The position numbers and the translations under genes are program-made. The notes under the pieces are model-generated. The model was not told the DNA's origin. It made no database searches and worked only from the letters and a program-made list of their open reading frames with translations. Shown here in pieces: positions 7,996 to 20,343 of a DNA stretch of 64,000 nt; within the stretch, counting starts at the first letter, position 1, and each line of letters begins with the position of its first letter. Location of the stretch: contig NC_085137.1 in assembly GCF_035046485.1 (NCBI RefSeq), forward strand, positions 16,211,346-16,275,345. The letters are read 5' to 3'. This DNA comes from Aedes albopictus (taxonomy: Eukaryota > Arthropoda > Insecta > Diptera > Culicidae).

Positions 7996-10749
7996 CAAGA
8001 TCAAGTTAACTCTGGGTTATACTATTTTACAGGTAGAGATAGAGAAATATATTTATTCCGTTTATGACTCTGGGGCAGTGGGGCCAACGCAAGAAATTCT
8101 GGAAAGAAATTCAATTCCGTAATATTCTCGTGAAATACTCCATTTTGGAACAATTCTTACATGTGAGTCACATGATGTGACAATAACGTTTTTGTGAAGT
8201 CAAAAGACATATTGCAGCTGCAAACCTCGAATTCTTGTTTCGAACAAATCATAGTAACTAAGCATCGCTTTTATTAGGAAAAATAGAAACTCACGTTGTT
8301 GTCGTCGTTTATGATTGAGTGTTGTTGACGACCGACACCATCTATGAAAACATCATATTCCACAATAGCTACAATGAAGGCAGAGGAAAAAAACAGGAAT
8401 TTGCTTCGGAAAATATGTCACATTTTGATAGGATTTCCCGCAACTACCTTATCCTCCTGCCCTGACCGAATCCATCTCTCCTCCCGAGGATGGGTGCATG
8501 GTTGTTCCGCAGTAGTCGCCGCGTTACCATCATCCATCCGGCCGAGCAAGAAATGGGAGCCAACGGAAGCGGAACGATACATATTTTCAATTTTATGCCA
8601 TTGTGCGCACGAACAGGTTCCCTTTAGCCGATCTACCACAGGCGCAGCAGGGCCAAAGTATTTGCACAGCGGAACCACAACCGACCAGGCGCTGGTGGCG
8701 GTATCTCTATTTTCCATACTGGAAGCAGTGGAGCTTTTTTCTCTACTTGTTTAGAAATATTCCAGTTCAGTTTTTTTTTGCGAACTTTATCCCTCTCGGT
8801 GATATAACGACACCACCAAGGGAGGCATGTCAAAAGCGTGATAAATGTGTCATCGAACGTCGCTTGCGGTGGCATTTTGCGATTATCGACCTACGCGGCG
8901 GCACCGACCTGGTTCCGGAGATGGGCGGGTCAATGTATCAAAACTCAGTCCTATCGGACAATGAAGCTAATCTAGGCTTAACGAATATTTACGTCTTTAT
9001 TTCTAGAGGTTGGAAAATATGTACAGTTGGTAAAACTAGTAAGCAAGAAAAAACTACTTCAACGCTGTTTTATAGGCACCGTATTCTAAACTGGAACGTC
9101 TTGAAATAGCGTTTTAAATCGATTTACGCTACCAGCCCTGGACAAACTCCACAATCACCATACAACAACAAATTCGTTCGCAATCGAATAAAACTGTCCA
9201 GGCCAATCCTTCAGGACCGCCTTCATCCGGACCAACAGTCAAAGGTCACCCAAAAACACATCCGAAGAAAACGAAAGAAACGGACGCAAGTCCCAGCTAA
9301 TCTCATTAGGGAACATTTGGGGTTTGTTCCAGCGGCCGTTTCCGCTAACCGTCCCTACGGTTTCCCAAATAGGCAAAGCAAGCAAACAGATGCATAAAAA
9401 GGAAAACATCTAAATTTATGTGAACTGACGGGTCTTATCAGCGGGACACGCCTCTCATCCGAAAAAGACGTCCGGGGAAGCTCCTTTAGCGAGCAACCAT
9501 CCGCCGGCCAGTCGGCCGTCAAGAGTGTAATCCCCTAATAAGATAAATAACCAAGGATAAGCATCTGTTTCCGACGCGCGCGTGAGGGCTATCGTTCTAA
9601 TTGCTGCTGGCCGAGGCCAACCTCCGTGAATTCCCTGGATTTAGGTGTTCTGGACTTACCGCATTCGATTCGATTTAGGTTCGTCCAGATTGGGTCACTT
9701 ACCTGAAAATTAAACAGAAAATATTGAAATACGTCAGTTAGTGTCGGAAGGACGAAGTTAGGAAGTACCTATTTGATGCGAAAATCTAGGGACAAACAGA
9801 AGAGGAGAAGCACCTGAGTTGAAGTGATAACGGCGGGAGCGCTGGAGCCGCATCAGCTCCTCCACAGCGTATCCTAAATCGCACATTTTGCACAACGGAG
9901 ATTTTCACGGAAAACACCAAGAAACCACAACAAATTTGACCACACACGATCAAAAACTTTCACAATCACGACAAAATGCACAAAATATAACGTAAAAACA
10001 GGAAATTTCACAAGAAAAACGTGGAGACACGCCGAAACAGAACAGAAGCCGCCGACAAGGAAAATCGTTTTGTTTGAAAACGTCAACATAGAGTGGGTTT
10101 GGCTTTTACACCGCCCAACCATTACGCCACACCGTCTCAGGATGAAGCTGAATGAAATGTTTCACGGCTCGTTTAGTGGTACTCAAGACAAATACGTTAA
10201 AAACACAGAGAACAGACATCTTGAGTCTAGAGACTGATATAGAGACATGCAAAGACGACTTCTTTTGATTGTTGTTCTTCTTCTTCGCCAGACTTTGTTT
10301 TCATAATTTTGCTGGCGTGCTCGATAGGTAGCCAATTTGACAGTTCGATAGGTAGATTTGGTTTCACTCTTTGCGGGACTGTGTTATAAACAGACTGTAC
10401 TTAAGTCCAGTTTCAAAACCGTGTTAGGAATTGAACAGTCTTTGAAATAGCAACACAAGTGGCAGCACCGTGGAGGCACTGCTAACACAATGTTCCAATG
10501 AAGGTTCCAATGTTGTTGTCAGTGGTGAATATGGCATTCATCTTGATGTGTATACTCACCACAGATTGTGACAACTTGCAGTATGATAGCACTAGTGTTG
10601 TCAACGCTACAATAAAGAATTCTTACCTGATTATTACACAGCTTTTGAGTTAAAAATTGTTCTAGCTTGGATGTCTGTTCTCTGTTCTGTGAAAAATTCA
10701 AAATATCAAACAAATTGGATGCAACAAAAGGGGACGACACATCCACACC
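7996..10749. other. Low-copy intronic sequence
   Basis: Mostly sequence of ordinary complexity with no convincing coding frame. The open frames around 8344-9109 overlap on both strands and show no domain. GC-richer, possibly constrained sequence lies at 9300-9700. The only feature I can support is the minus-strand recursive splice site at 9654-9720. From context this should be the intron after the 49-nt CELF exon. Confidence 0.5.
9654..9720 (-). promoter_or_regulatory. Candidate recursive splice site (ratchet point) with RS-exon
   Basis: On the minus strand a pyrimidine-rich run, TTTCTGTTTAATTTTCAG, is followed at once by GTAAGTGACC. That is a 3' splice site abutting a perfect 5' splice site, with the junction between 9703 and 9702. 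This is the ratchet-point arrangement known from very long insect introns. A second consensus donor, GTAAGT (9659-9654), lies 43 nt downstream after GCG, giving the three-site layout of a recursive-splicing exon (9702-9660). It cannot be a normal CELF exon: joined after the 49-nt exon its phase gives a stop within three codons. It lies on the CELF strand, downstream of that exon, where a long intron is expected. Confidence 0.65.
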
Positions 10750-11092
10750 ATTGGATTTGGATTATATTTGGATTGGATTCGGATTGGATTCGGATTGGAT
10801 TTGGATTGGATTTGAATTGGATTCGTATTGGATTTGGATTGGATTTGGATTGGATTTGGATTGGGTTTGGATTGGATTTGGATTGGATTTGGATTGGATT
10901 TTTATTGGATTTGGATTGGATTTGGATTGGATTTGGATTGGATTTGGATTGGATTTGGATTGGATTTGGATTGGATTTGGATTGGATTTGGATTGGATTT
11001 GGATTGGATTCGGACTGGATTTGGACTGGATTTAGATTGGATTTGGATTGGATTTGGATTGGATTTGGATTGGATTTGGATTGGATTCTATC
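10750..11092 (+). repeat. 11-bp minisatellite GGATTGGATTT, about 31 copies
   Basis: Tandem repeat of GGATTGGATTT over about 340 bp with few substitutions, mostly at the 5' end. Three units make 33 bp, so every frame stays open and reads as an eleven-residue repeat rich in D, W and I. It joins directly to the tetranucleotide array downstream. Confidence 0.95.
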
Positions 11093-11093
11093 A

Positions 11094-11620
<527 letters not shown>

Positions 11621-11684
11621 GAAATTTCTCATCCAAAGGAGATTTCCGTGATACTCCGTAATATCGGGAATTATTTCAGCCGTT

Positions 11685-12881
11685 TTTTTTTTTTTTTTTT
11701 TATTTACTGCACTTTACACCGGAGTGCATTCGTGCCACAAAAAAAAAAAAACAAACAAAACTAAATACATTTCAATTTTTAACACCTATTTCACATTCTT
11801 CAATGATTTTAAGAATCTATCTGTTCGATTTGACTGTTTTCTAAATTTAATGATCCACGCATCAATATCGTTTCGGGCTGGAACCGGACCGGAGTCAGAA
11901 TCGTCATCCACACTCGCATTGCATTCCACATCCATGTCATTAGCATTGTTGTTATTCGAACAATGATCGTCATACGATCTTTTTGCTCTCGTTGTCTGCT
12001 GTTTCAGCGTTTGTTCATTCCCCCGAAATACTTTCTCGTTGCAGTCGTATCTCATCCTCGGTGGGGCTTCGCACATACTACTCCCTGTTTGCTCATTTTC
12101 CTGCACGCGTTGATTCTGCTCATCATTGCGATCGTTAGCAACATCTTGGTTGTCAGCCGAGGGTTTTGGTTGCACAGGTTGACCATCGTTTGAAGGTCCC
12201 GCTGCTCTTGCTTGCTTTTGTTCGGCTGCTGCTTCCGAACATTTTTGATTAGGGTGCGCTTTCTTTTCACACTGGCGGCATGTAGGTACTTGTGAACGGT
12301 AGGTCACAGATGTGAGCTGATTTTGGATTCGGATGAATGATGGCACATGTTTCTTCAGTTCGATCCGCACTACACGAACGCCGTTTGGTATTCCCGGAAA
12401 GAACTTCCTCCACAATTCCCGCGCTACCGATTTAACTTTACCGTATTGCTCCATATGTTCGGCTATTTCTGTGTTGGGTATACCCGGCGGAAGATCGTGA
12501 ATACGGATGTTAATTGCGGTGTCCTCCACATACACCGGGATATGAAATTTCTTCTCTCCCGCTTCTATGGTATGTTTGAGGTGATGCGATGCAGCTATAC
12601 GCTCTGCTGCTTCTATGGAGCGCATCTCGACGAGCGCACAGTTCCTTAGCGTGTGTAGCTGGAGACTCTTGACTGCGGCCATGTCAATCTTGAGCTCATC
12701 GCTTAGAAATTTGCCTATGCTCCCTGCACTCGGTCGAGTGGGAAGCACAGTAAAATCGATCACTACTGTATTTTTTCGTGTGGCTGCCATTGTTGACACA
12801 AGTCACAATAGAATTCCACAACGAGAGTTTGCTCGCTAGCAAAAAAGACAACCGGTCGGATTGAGCGATAGCTGACAACTG
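11685..12881 (-). mobile_element. Complete ORF1-only non-LTR element (half-LINE) with TSD
   Basis: A 1.2-kb retroposed element on the minus strand. It starts CAGTTGTCAGCTATCGC at 12881, has an 82-bp 5' UTR, a single intact ORF1 (12799-11786), a short 3' UTR of about 84 bp and a poly(A) of 17-19 (poly-T at 11683-11701). Both sides carry TTTCAGCCGTT (11674-11684 and 12882-12892), an 11-bp TSD in degenerate satellite. There is no reverse transcriptase and no sign of internal deletion: the stop is followed directly by UTR and tail. It must have been moved by another element's enzyme. A CAGT-type 5' end is usual for Jockey/I-like LINEs. Confidence 0.85.
11786..12799 (-). CDS. ORF1 (gag-like) protein of the half-LINE
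   Basis: An intact 337-residue protein starting MSTMAATRKNTVV. The N-terminal half is a gag-like nucleic-acid-binding region, with a stretch IRIHDLPPGIPNTEI that I recognise as a common theme in insect LINE ORF1 proteins. One zinc knuckle, CRQCEKKAHPNQKC (C-X2-C-X4-H-X4-C), lies near residues 174-187. The C-terminal third is Gln-, Asn- and Asp-rich and looks disordered. It presumably binds its own RNA; its partner ORF2 is not in this element. I cannot assign the LINE clade. The frame is undamaged over 1 kb, so it is either young or under selection. Confidence 0.85.
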   Translation of the reverse strand: MSTMAATRKNTVVIDFTVLPTRPSAGSIGKFLSDELKIDMAAVKSLQLHTLRNCALVEMRSIEAAERIAASHHLKHTIEAGEKKFHIPVYVEDTAINIRIHDLPPGIPNTEIAEHMEQYGKVKSVARELWRKFFPGIPNGVRVVRIELKKHVPSFIRIQNQLTSVTYRSQVPTCRQCEKKAHPNQKCSEAAAEQKQARAAGPSNDGQPVQPKPSADNQDVANDRNDEQNQRVQENEQTGSSMCEAPPRMRYDCNEKVFRGNEQTLKQQTTRAKRSYDDHCSNNNNANDMDVECNASVDDDSDSGPVPARNDIDAWIIKFRKQSNRTDRFLKSLKNVK

Positions 12882-12892
12882 TTTCAGCCGTT

Positions 12893-14470
12893 AATCAGGA
12901 ACTCCTCCACCAGTTCCACGGGATTCCCTTCAGGAGTAATAAGCATTTTCTCCAGAATTTCACCGGGAATTCCTTCGGCAATTATTTAGGAACTACTCCA
13001 GCAGTTTCACTTGATTCCCTCCAGCAGGTATGGAAATTTTCTCCAGAATTTCCTTATGGATTTCCCAGGAATATTTTGAGGAGTTCCCTAGGAATCCTTC
13101 TAGTATTTCTGTGATGATCTCCAGGATATGTTTATGAATTTCTCAGAGCCGATCAGTTTCATTACAAAGCACATTTTTTTTCTTCCGCAGACTACTACAA
13201 TGATAACCAGGCTGCATTATCTCAAATGCATAAGAATTTCTATGAGAATTCCTCTAGGATTTCGCTGGGAGCTCTTTCAATATTTCCTCGGGAATTATTG
13301 CAAGATTTCCCTAAGAATTGTTCCAGAAGTTTCCCGGAAAAATTTCTCGACAGTTGCCCAGTAGCTCGTCCAAGAGAAGTTCATCCAGAATTCATCCGAG
13401 AATTCCNNNNNNNNNNNNNNNNNNNNNNNNNNNNNNNNNNNNNNNNNNNNNNNNNNNNNNNNNNNNNNNNNNNNNNNNNNNNNNNNNNNNNNNNNNNNNN
13501 NNNNNNNNNNNNNNNNNNNNNNNNNNNNNNNNNNNNNNNNNNNNNNNNNNNNNNNNNNNNNNNNNNNNNNNNNNNNNNNNNNNNNNNNNNNNNNNNNNNN
13601 NNNNNNNNNNNNNNNNNNNNNNNNNNNNNNNNNNNNNNNNNNNNNNNNNNNNNNNNNNNNNNNNNNNNNNNNNNNNNNNNNNNNNNNNNNNNNNNNNNNN
13701 NNNNNNNNNNNNNNNNNNNNNNNNNNNNNNNNNNNNNNNNNNNNNNNNNNNNNNNNNNNNNNNNNNNNNNNNNNNNNNNNNNNNNNNNNNNNNNNNNNNN
13801 NNNNNNNNNNNNNNNNNNNNNNNNNNNNNNNNNNNNNNNNNNNNNNNNNNNNNNNNNNNNNNNNNNNNNNNNNNNNNNNNNNNNNNNNNNNNNNNNNNNN
13901 NNNNNNTCTAGTTCTTCATAAACCTCTCCAGCTGTTCCATGTAAATTCCTCTAGAATTTTCTAGCGATTTTTTTCCACGAATTCCACTGCAATCCCTCCA
14001 GGTGTTCTCTAGGAGTTTTACGGGAACCCCTTCAAGAGCTCCGCAAGAATTTGTCCAACATTAATATGAAACTCCCTCCAAGAGATTTCTGGAAATTTTT
14101 CAAAATTTTCTCTGGGTATTCCTCCATATTTGCATCGGACATTCTCTCCAAGAATTTTCAGCAAATTCATGGGAAATTCCCGTAGGAGTTCCTCAGATAT
14201 TCATGCAGCATTTTAACGAACATTCATCCAGGATTTTCTTCGGATTTCTCAAAGAAGTTGCTCAGGAATCCTTCCAAGATTCACCTGGAAATTCAACGAT
14301 TTCTTTGGAAGTTCCCAGGAAAACCCAAGGGAAATTCCTCCTGGTACCCGGAAATTCATTGTCCTCCGGAAATACCTTCAACAGTTCTTCAGGAACTCCT
14401 AGCTTAGCAGTTTCTATAAGTTTCTCAAGAATTCCTCCAGGTGATTCTTGGGTATCCGTAACGTAGATTA
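12893..14470. repeat. Degenerate 12-bp satellite, with assembly gap
   Basis: Continuation of the GGAATTCC-type satellite (words such as GGAATTCCT, CTCCAG, TTCCTC). The 61 bp at 11621-11682 belong to the same block, split by the half-LINE. Bases 13408-13906 are unknown. Confidence 0.75.
13408..13906. other. Assembly gap, 499 Ns
   Basis: A run of N within the satellite block. The true length is unknown, and open frames spanning it are meaningless. Confidence 1.
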
Positions 14471-15015
14471 CCTTATAATGGTGCGTTACGGCCAATTTAG
14501 ATTTCGTAATTTTCCAGCTTGATTAATTTAAATGCAGGAAAATTACCATATCAAAATTTGTTTAATTTTTTTATGTTATATTTTATTTTTGTATTATTTT
14601 TTTTACTACTAATATACCATTTGTTTCAGTGTTATTTGCTTGATTTCAACTTTAACTTGAATATAACGGTAATAACGATTTATTTCAGCGCTATTCAGGT
14701 TAATAAAGTTTTGATTGTAATTTAGGTCAATTATAATTCTATGCATCATAATAATAATATTTACTATTTCAGGTGAAATCAAGTAATTGGTCAACTAAAT
14801 AATTAATTATACCTTAATTAATTACATGATACTTGGGATTTTGGGTGACTTTGTCACGAGATAACAACCACCGTGTTGTATTCCGAAGGTCTCCAGTGAA
14901 TTTAGCTTACCCTGCTACAACAAACCATCAGGTAGATCATTCCCTTCCGGTATGACTCTGCAGCCATAGGTAATCCTTGCGCTGATGGTGGGTACACAAT
15001 CATCATCATCATCAA
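14471..15015. other. AT-rich island and short low-copy block in satellite
   Basis: 14520-14830 is strongly AT-rich with no gene. 14840-15010 is of normal composition and ends in a small ATC microsatellite just before the satellite resumes, so it may be a short interspersed insertion. I cannot name it. Confidence 0.4.
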
Positions 15016-16720
15016 TTCCTCCAGGTGATCCTTGAGAATTCCTCCAGAAGTTTCTCAGGAATATTTACAGGAGTTCGTCGGGAATTCCTCCACCAGAAGT
15101 TCCTTATTAATTTCTCCAGCAGTTCCCCTGATATTCCTTCAGGAGTTTCTCGTGAATTGCTGCAGAAGATCCCCGGGAATTCCTCCAGGAGTTCCTCGAA
15201 AAGTCCTCGTAAAATTCCTCGGCAATCGCTCCTGGATTACCTCATGAATTGCTCCAGGAATTCTTTGAGAATTCCTCCAGGAGTTCCTGGGAAATCCCTC
15301 CATGAGTTCATCGAAAATTCCTCCAAGAGTTCCTCGAGAATTCTTCCAGGTGTTCCTCCGGCGTTCCTCCTGGAGTTCCTCAGGGTTTCCTCCAGGAATT
15401 TCCCGGGAATTCTTCCAGGAGTTCCTCGGGAGTTCTTCCAGGAGTTCCTCGGGAATTCTTCCAAAAGTTCCTCAGGATTTCTTCCAGGAGTTCCTCGGCT
15501 TTCCTCCTCGAGTTCCTCGAAAATTTCTCGTGAATTTCCTCGGCAATCGCTCCTGGAGTTCCTTGGAATTCCTCCAGAAGTTCCTCGGAAAGCCCACCAG
15601 AAGTTTCTCGTTAATTCCTGGAGAAATTCCCGAGGAACTCCTAAATCACAGAGGAACTCCTCGATCCTCTGATATTCCTCCAGGAGTTCCCCAGGAACTG
15701 TTCCAGGAGTTCCCCAATAATTGATCTAGGATTTCCTCGGGAATTTCTCCAGAAATTGTTCGGGAATTTCTCCAGGAGTTCTTCGGTAATTTTTTCAGGA
15801 GCTCCCTGAGTAACCCTCTTGTAGTTCCTCGGGTGTTTCTCCAAGATTTTCCAAGAGTTCTTCTAATACTCCTACAGGAGTTCGTCTGGATTTCCTCCAG
15901 GAGTTCTTCGAGATTTGCTGCAGGAATTCCCGGAAATTGTTTCAGGAGTTCCTCGGGAATTTCACCAGGATTTTCCCAAGAATTGATTCAGGAGTACTTA
16001 AGGAATTCCTCAAGTTGATCCTCGGAAATTCCTCCAGAAGTTCCTCGGGAATTCCTGCAGAAATTCCACGGCATTTTTTGCAGGAGCTCAACGAGTATCC
16101 CTCTAGGAGTTCTCCGGGTATTTCTCCAAAAGTTCAACGGGAACTTTTCCCGTTTCGGGAAGTCCTCCAGGAGTGTCCCTGATATTTTTCCAGGAGTTTC
16201 TCAGGAATTTCTGCAGAAGTTCTCTAGGAATTGTGGCAGGAGTTCCTGGAGAATTGCACCAGGAGTCCCCCAGGAATTGATCCAGGAGTTCCTCGGAAAT
16301 TCCTCTAGGAGTTCCTCTGGAATTTCTCCAGCAATCGCTCGGGAATTCCTCCAACAGTTCCCCAAGTATCCCTTTAGGAGTTCTCCGGGTATTTCTCCAA
16401 GAGTTCATCGGGAATTTTTCCAGAGGTATCTCGGGAAGTCCTCCAGGAGTTCTTCTGATATTCCTGCAGGAGTTCCTCGGGATTTCTTCCAGACGTTCGT
16501 CGGAACTCCTCTCGAATTGCTGCAGAAGTTTGTCTGCAATCTTTGGAGAAAAAAATCTTTGGAGAAATCCTTGAAGAAATTCCAGGTGACTTTCTTTCGA
16601 CAATTTCCCACGAAATTCCTGGCGAAGTTTTTGAAAAAGTCCCTGGAAGAATTTCTGGAAAAAGCCTTTGGAAGATTTTGCGATGGAATTTCTAAATAAA
16701 TTCATAAAACAGCCTCAGGA
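15016..16720. repeat. Dense 12/24-bp satellite array (CAGGAGTTCCTCGGGAATTC type)
   Basis: About 1.7 kb of tandem units near 24 bp made of two related 12-mers (GGAATTCCTCCA and GGAGTTCCTCGG). Long open frames on both strands (EFLQEFL, PGVPREF, RNSSRSS types) come from the period being a multiple of three without stops. They are not genes. Confidence 0.9.
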
Positions 16721-17880
16721 GATATTTCCGAATTTTTTTTTTCAGATTTTCTGGTTCACTGGAGGAATTTCTTGAAGAATCTGTGAACTGTTCAGTAGAG
16801 GAATACTTGGAGAAATTTTGGGAAAAAACTCTGCAGGAGTTTCAGGAGGTAACTGTGACGAAATTCATAAAGAAATTATGGAGGAATTTTCACATTTTCA
16901 TAAAGAATACTTGGAGATTTTTTATATATTTTCTGGATTCTTTCTAATGTAGTTTACGAAAGGCCTGTACACAGCGATGTCAGAAGCATCCCATGGAACA
17001 TTTTCTAAACGAGTTCTAGATGAAGTATCTAAAAGAATTTGTACTAAAATTATAATTGAAATTTACAAACAGACAGTATCCATGGTGGGTTTTCTGAAAG
17101 AAATTTCAAATGAAACTTTGAAAATTTTCTAATTTCTATGTAAGATTTTATGAACCCTGGACAAGACCATGGAAGAAAATCTGAAGTAATTACAAGAGCA
17201 ATTTCTAAAGCATTCTCGTGGACACTTGAGTAATCCTTGCAATATTTTCTAAAGGGATTATTTTTAAACACTTTGGAAGAGAACCGTAGAGTAGTTTTTG
17301 AAGGAATCCTTGTGAGAATTTTTAAATCCCATGGGAAATTTTCGAATGAATGTTTAAAAGATTTTGAGAAGGGATGTCTGGAAGAATACTTGGAGAAATT
17401 TTCGAAGGAATCCCTGAAGGATTATTTGAAGGATTTTCTTAAACTCCTCCGAAAGTGTTTGTGGAGATTTTTTTTGAAGGATTTTGTAAAGAAACTTTCT
17501 GAAAAACTCTTTGGTCGAATTTCTGAAGCAATTCATGGAGGAATTCCTTATGCAATCCATGACAGATTCTCCCAAGGAGATTCTAAAAATTGGAAGATTT
17601 TCCCAAAAAAAAACAGAAAGAACTTCTGAATAAATATCGAAAGAATTTTCGTAAGGAGTCCCTGGAGAAATTTTTGCATTCAAGGTTTTCTAAAAGTATT
17701 CTTTGATAAATTTGTGGAGGAATCTCTAGTGGAGTTTCTGAAAAAAAACCTTGTAGGAATTTATAAGCAATCGCTGAACCAAATTTCCAAATTAAATCTT
17801 GAAAGAGTTTTTGAAAGAATCATTAGTCAATTTTCTTAAATCTTTACATGCAAAAACTTTTACTTGTCTTAAAGCAATGA
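16721..17880. repeat. Decayed satellite, GAATTT-rich
   Basis: More diverged continuation, AT-richer, with motifs such as GGAATTTCTTGAAG. No coding content. Confidence 0.6.
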
Positions 17881-18082
17881 GCTTCAGAATTCTTCCAAAT
17901 TAGGGTGGAAAATTTTCAATTTCACGTGTTTCTGTTACATAAATGGATGCTTGAGACCTCAAATGAGATTTGAGAGCGGTAATGGATAAGAAAGGGAAGC
18001 TACTATGTACACAGTCCTTCACCTTGAATCGCTTTTCCAACATATAGGATCAAATGAGTGAGCACAAAAGCTTAACACTTAC

Positions 18083-18131
18083 CGTTTCTGTTTTCACTAT
18101 CGGCAGGTTTCATCTGGATTGGATGGTGCAT
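18083..18131 (-). CDS. CELF/Bruno RNA-binding protein, 49-nt exon (end of RRM1)
   Basis: Internal exon of a CELF-family splicing and translation regulator. The 49 nt translate to MHHPIQMKPADSENRN plus one base, the highly conserved end of the first RNA-recognition motif and start of the linker in CELF1/2 and fly Bruno. It is flanked by a good acceptor (polypyrimidine ending CATTTCAG) and a perfect donor, GTAAGT at 18082-18077. Its phase (in 0, out 1) fits the 83-nt exon at 58837-58919, together reading ...HNIKTLVG then MHHPIQM.... CELF proteins bind GU-rich RNA and control alternative splicing, mRNA stability and translation. HNIKTL and MHHPIQ favour an aret or bru2 type over the CELF4-like bru3, but I cannot separate aret from bru2. 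Confidence 0.93.
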
Positions 18132-18139
18132 CTGAAATG

Positions 18140-19190
18140 GAATGGAGAAGAACATACAAACAGAGGTTACAAAAGGGTTCATTCTTTCAAATGAGGGCTC
18201 TTTGGCTCTTGTCTTCTGTGGGTGTGTGTGTTCGATTATGCACTTGGTTGGCGTTCAAAAGGTAGGTACCATAAGGGCAAGAATCCATTCAGGTGGTGCT
18301 ATGTGATATTCCTAACTAGCAGTCGCATAGACCGATGTGTGTGTTTGAAACGTGTTAATCGAATTTTCCACCCTGCAACCTGGATTGGATCCGATTGCAA
18401 AATTTCAGCTCTCTCAAACCAGACACCTCCCCTCTCGGAATGTGCATGAGCAAATATTTCTTTTAATTAAAACTTTCCCTTTGATCGGATAACCTATAGG
18501 TAGAGGTGGTCGGTAGCAGCACTACCCACCTCAGATTGTGGGATTTTCGCACGAAAACAATCATTTCTCCTGCTGGCTGTTATTGAATTTACTCATTTCG
18601 ATTGTTACCTCACGCCACACACATTGCATTGGTAGATAGGTACAGGACAGAAATTTGTGCGTGCGTACGTTTGGTTTGCTTTGTGGACATGACAAACATC
18701 CATGAGGCCAATCTGGTTCAAAAGGTTCGCACAAACGTTCCAGATTTCCCGGTCAATCGAATCGCTCTTTGTTGGTACTAGCTACCGGTCGGAAGTGCGT
18801 GGCACAGCCCGAATAGAGAGTTACGATTCGTGATATAGTTCATATTGTAGATTTATAACTGATTCCATGGTTACGACAAAGCGTACAGATTTTCTTTAAT
18901 TCACCGATTATGACAAAGTTGGTTGAACATATGTAAAACAGGCAAAATTCGAAAAATAGCATTTTCTTTGTGATGGTGAAATATTTCACCATTCGCTGTA
19001 CCATATGGTAAATGGTTGTAACTTTAAGCTCATTAGTTAAACGGATTTTATTTGTCTTTAACAGAAATATTCGGTTTCGTAAGCTGTCTTAGACCATTAA
19101 ACAACAAATTCTGTTCAAGACCGAGTTCAAGACGTCATGATCATGATAACCTGTATTGTCAATCCATAGAAACGTTTCATTCGGGATACC
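18140..19190. other. Low-copy intronic sequence
   Basis: No gene recognised. It contains a perfect 20-bp palindrome at 18973-18992 and a short CCATATGG palindrome just after it. Confidence 0.5.
18973..18992. repeat. Perfect 20-bp palindrome
   Basis: ATGGTGAAATATTTCACCAT is its own reverse complement. It may be the centre of an old foldback element. Confidence 0.8.
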
Positions 19191-20343
19191 CGTGATTATC
19201 GCCGAAACAGCAACGGCAGCGATTTTCCGAATGGACAGAGAAAACCATGTCGGTACGTGTAATACTTGGACGCGGACGATTGTCGGATGTGTACTTCCGC
19301 CTCCAGATTGAATCCGACAGTGAAAGGAGCCACCGCACCGCCGCAGCAGACATAGTTGACAGTTACATATCGGTGCGCGAAGAACGTGACCGTTTTGCGG
19401 TATGGAAGCACGTTTTCCGATTATTGGGTTATAATCGAATCTTGAGGAAAACTGTACATATTGCCGTCGAGCTTGGTTCGCGCGGTTTAAAAATGTTGTT
19501 AACGCTCGCTACATACCTCCGTATGGTCGAAAGGATGGATGATGAGTTATCGTGGTAACCCCTGAGGAAATACCACATCAACTGTGTAAGCCAATAACCA
19601 CAGGCGTTGCATATTGATTCGCGCTGAAGGGAAGGCATATGGTCTGGTCATCAGGAAGCATGGAAAGCGTATTAAACATGTTGAATACTGCATGACCGAA
19701 CACCAAAGGCCCGTCGGGACAAGAAATGCGAGAGCGTAGGGCCTTCGACACGTTAGGGTTTCGGCCTGGTATAGTGTGTGCGGATAAGCAAGGCGCGAAA
19801 CTGCGTGAATATCGCGCCCGGCCGCTCGCACATACCTGCCTGCTGCCAACCGACTCTCGGATCGCAAACTCAATTATTTAATAATAATGTGTTTATTATG
19901 TAGTATTAACAGGCGGAATGTAAAGGTCGGTCCTCGCAACGCAGGGATTGGGTCTCTCCGATGGATGGTGTGACTGGCGGTAGTCCTCCAACTTCCGATA
20001 TGGGCGGCAGGATGGGTAAACAGAAAGCGAACTACTCCAGACACATGCCAATGAGAGACTCCTCGGTGGCGTTTCAGCAATACATGGAATGCTCAAAAGA
20101 ATCGGTATGAAATGCGTCGTGTGGTTATATGTGGCTGTAGTCATTATAATCGCATAAAATACAATAAAAAATGCTCTGATAAAACTTGTTCCGAAAATAC
20201 AACAGAATATATTGTGACTATATGTTGAATTGTGGCTACCATTAATTCAAAAGTTTCAAACAGTAAAGCAACAACAGATCCTACGGCCCTTATAGCAAAA
20301 TATGATACAACGTTCTTAACAACCCTCTTTTTACTATACACAT
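19191..20343. other. GC-richer unassigned block
   Basis: Composition shifts to GC-rich at 19190-19870 and 19915-20090, with open frames of about 70-108 codons on both strands and no domain I recognise. A minus-strand AATAAA lies near 19890. It could be a relic of an LTR element or another mobile element; no terminal repeats were found. Confidence 0.35.

Noticed and set aside
8590..8640. Minus-strand NLFV-like peptide as the next CELF exon (RKLFVGM)
   Set aside because: Only a few residues match, and no acceptor or conserved continuation is present.
8344..9109. Possible protein-coding gene
   Set aside because: Overlapping frames on both strands, no recognisable domain, no matching splice pattern.
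9660..9702. 43-nt conventional CELF micro-exon
   Set aside because: Flanked by good splice sites, but joined in the required phase it gives a stop at once, and its first bases are themselves a perfect donor. A recursive site explains it better.
10600..10640. Second minus-strand recursive site (CAG|GTAAGA)
   Set aside because: The upstream sequence is purine-rich with no pyrimidine tract and the donor is weaker, so not supported.
13226..13921. ORFs spanning the N run
   Set aside because: They consist of unknown residues across an assembly gap.
15016..16720. CRISPR-like regular repeats
   Set aside because: No unique spacers, period too short, eukaryotic context; it is a satellite.
19196..19873. 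GC-rich ORFs of 71-108 codons
   Set aside because: No motif recognised and open frames on both strands. Kept only as an unassigned block.
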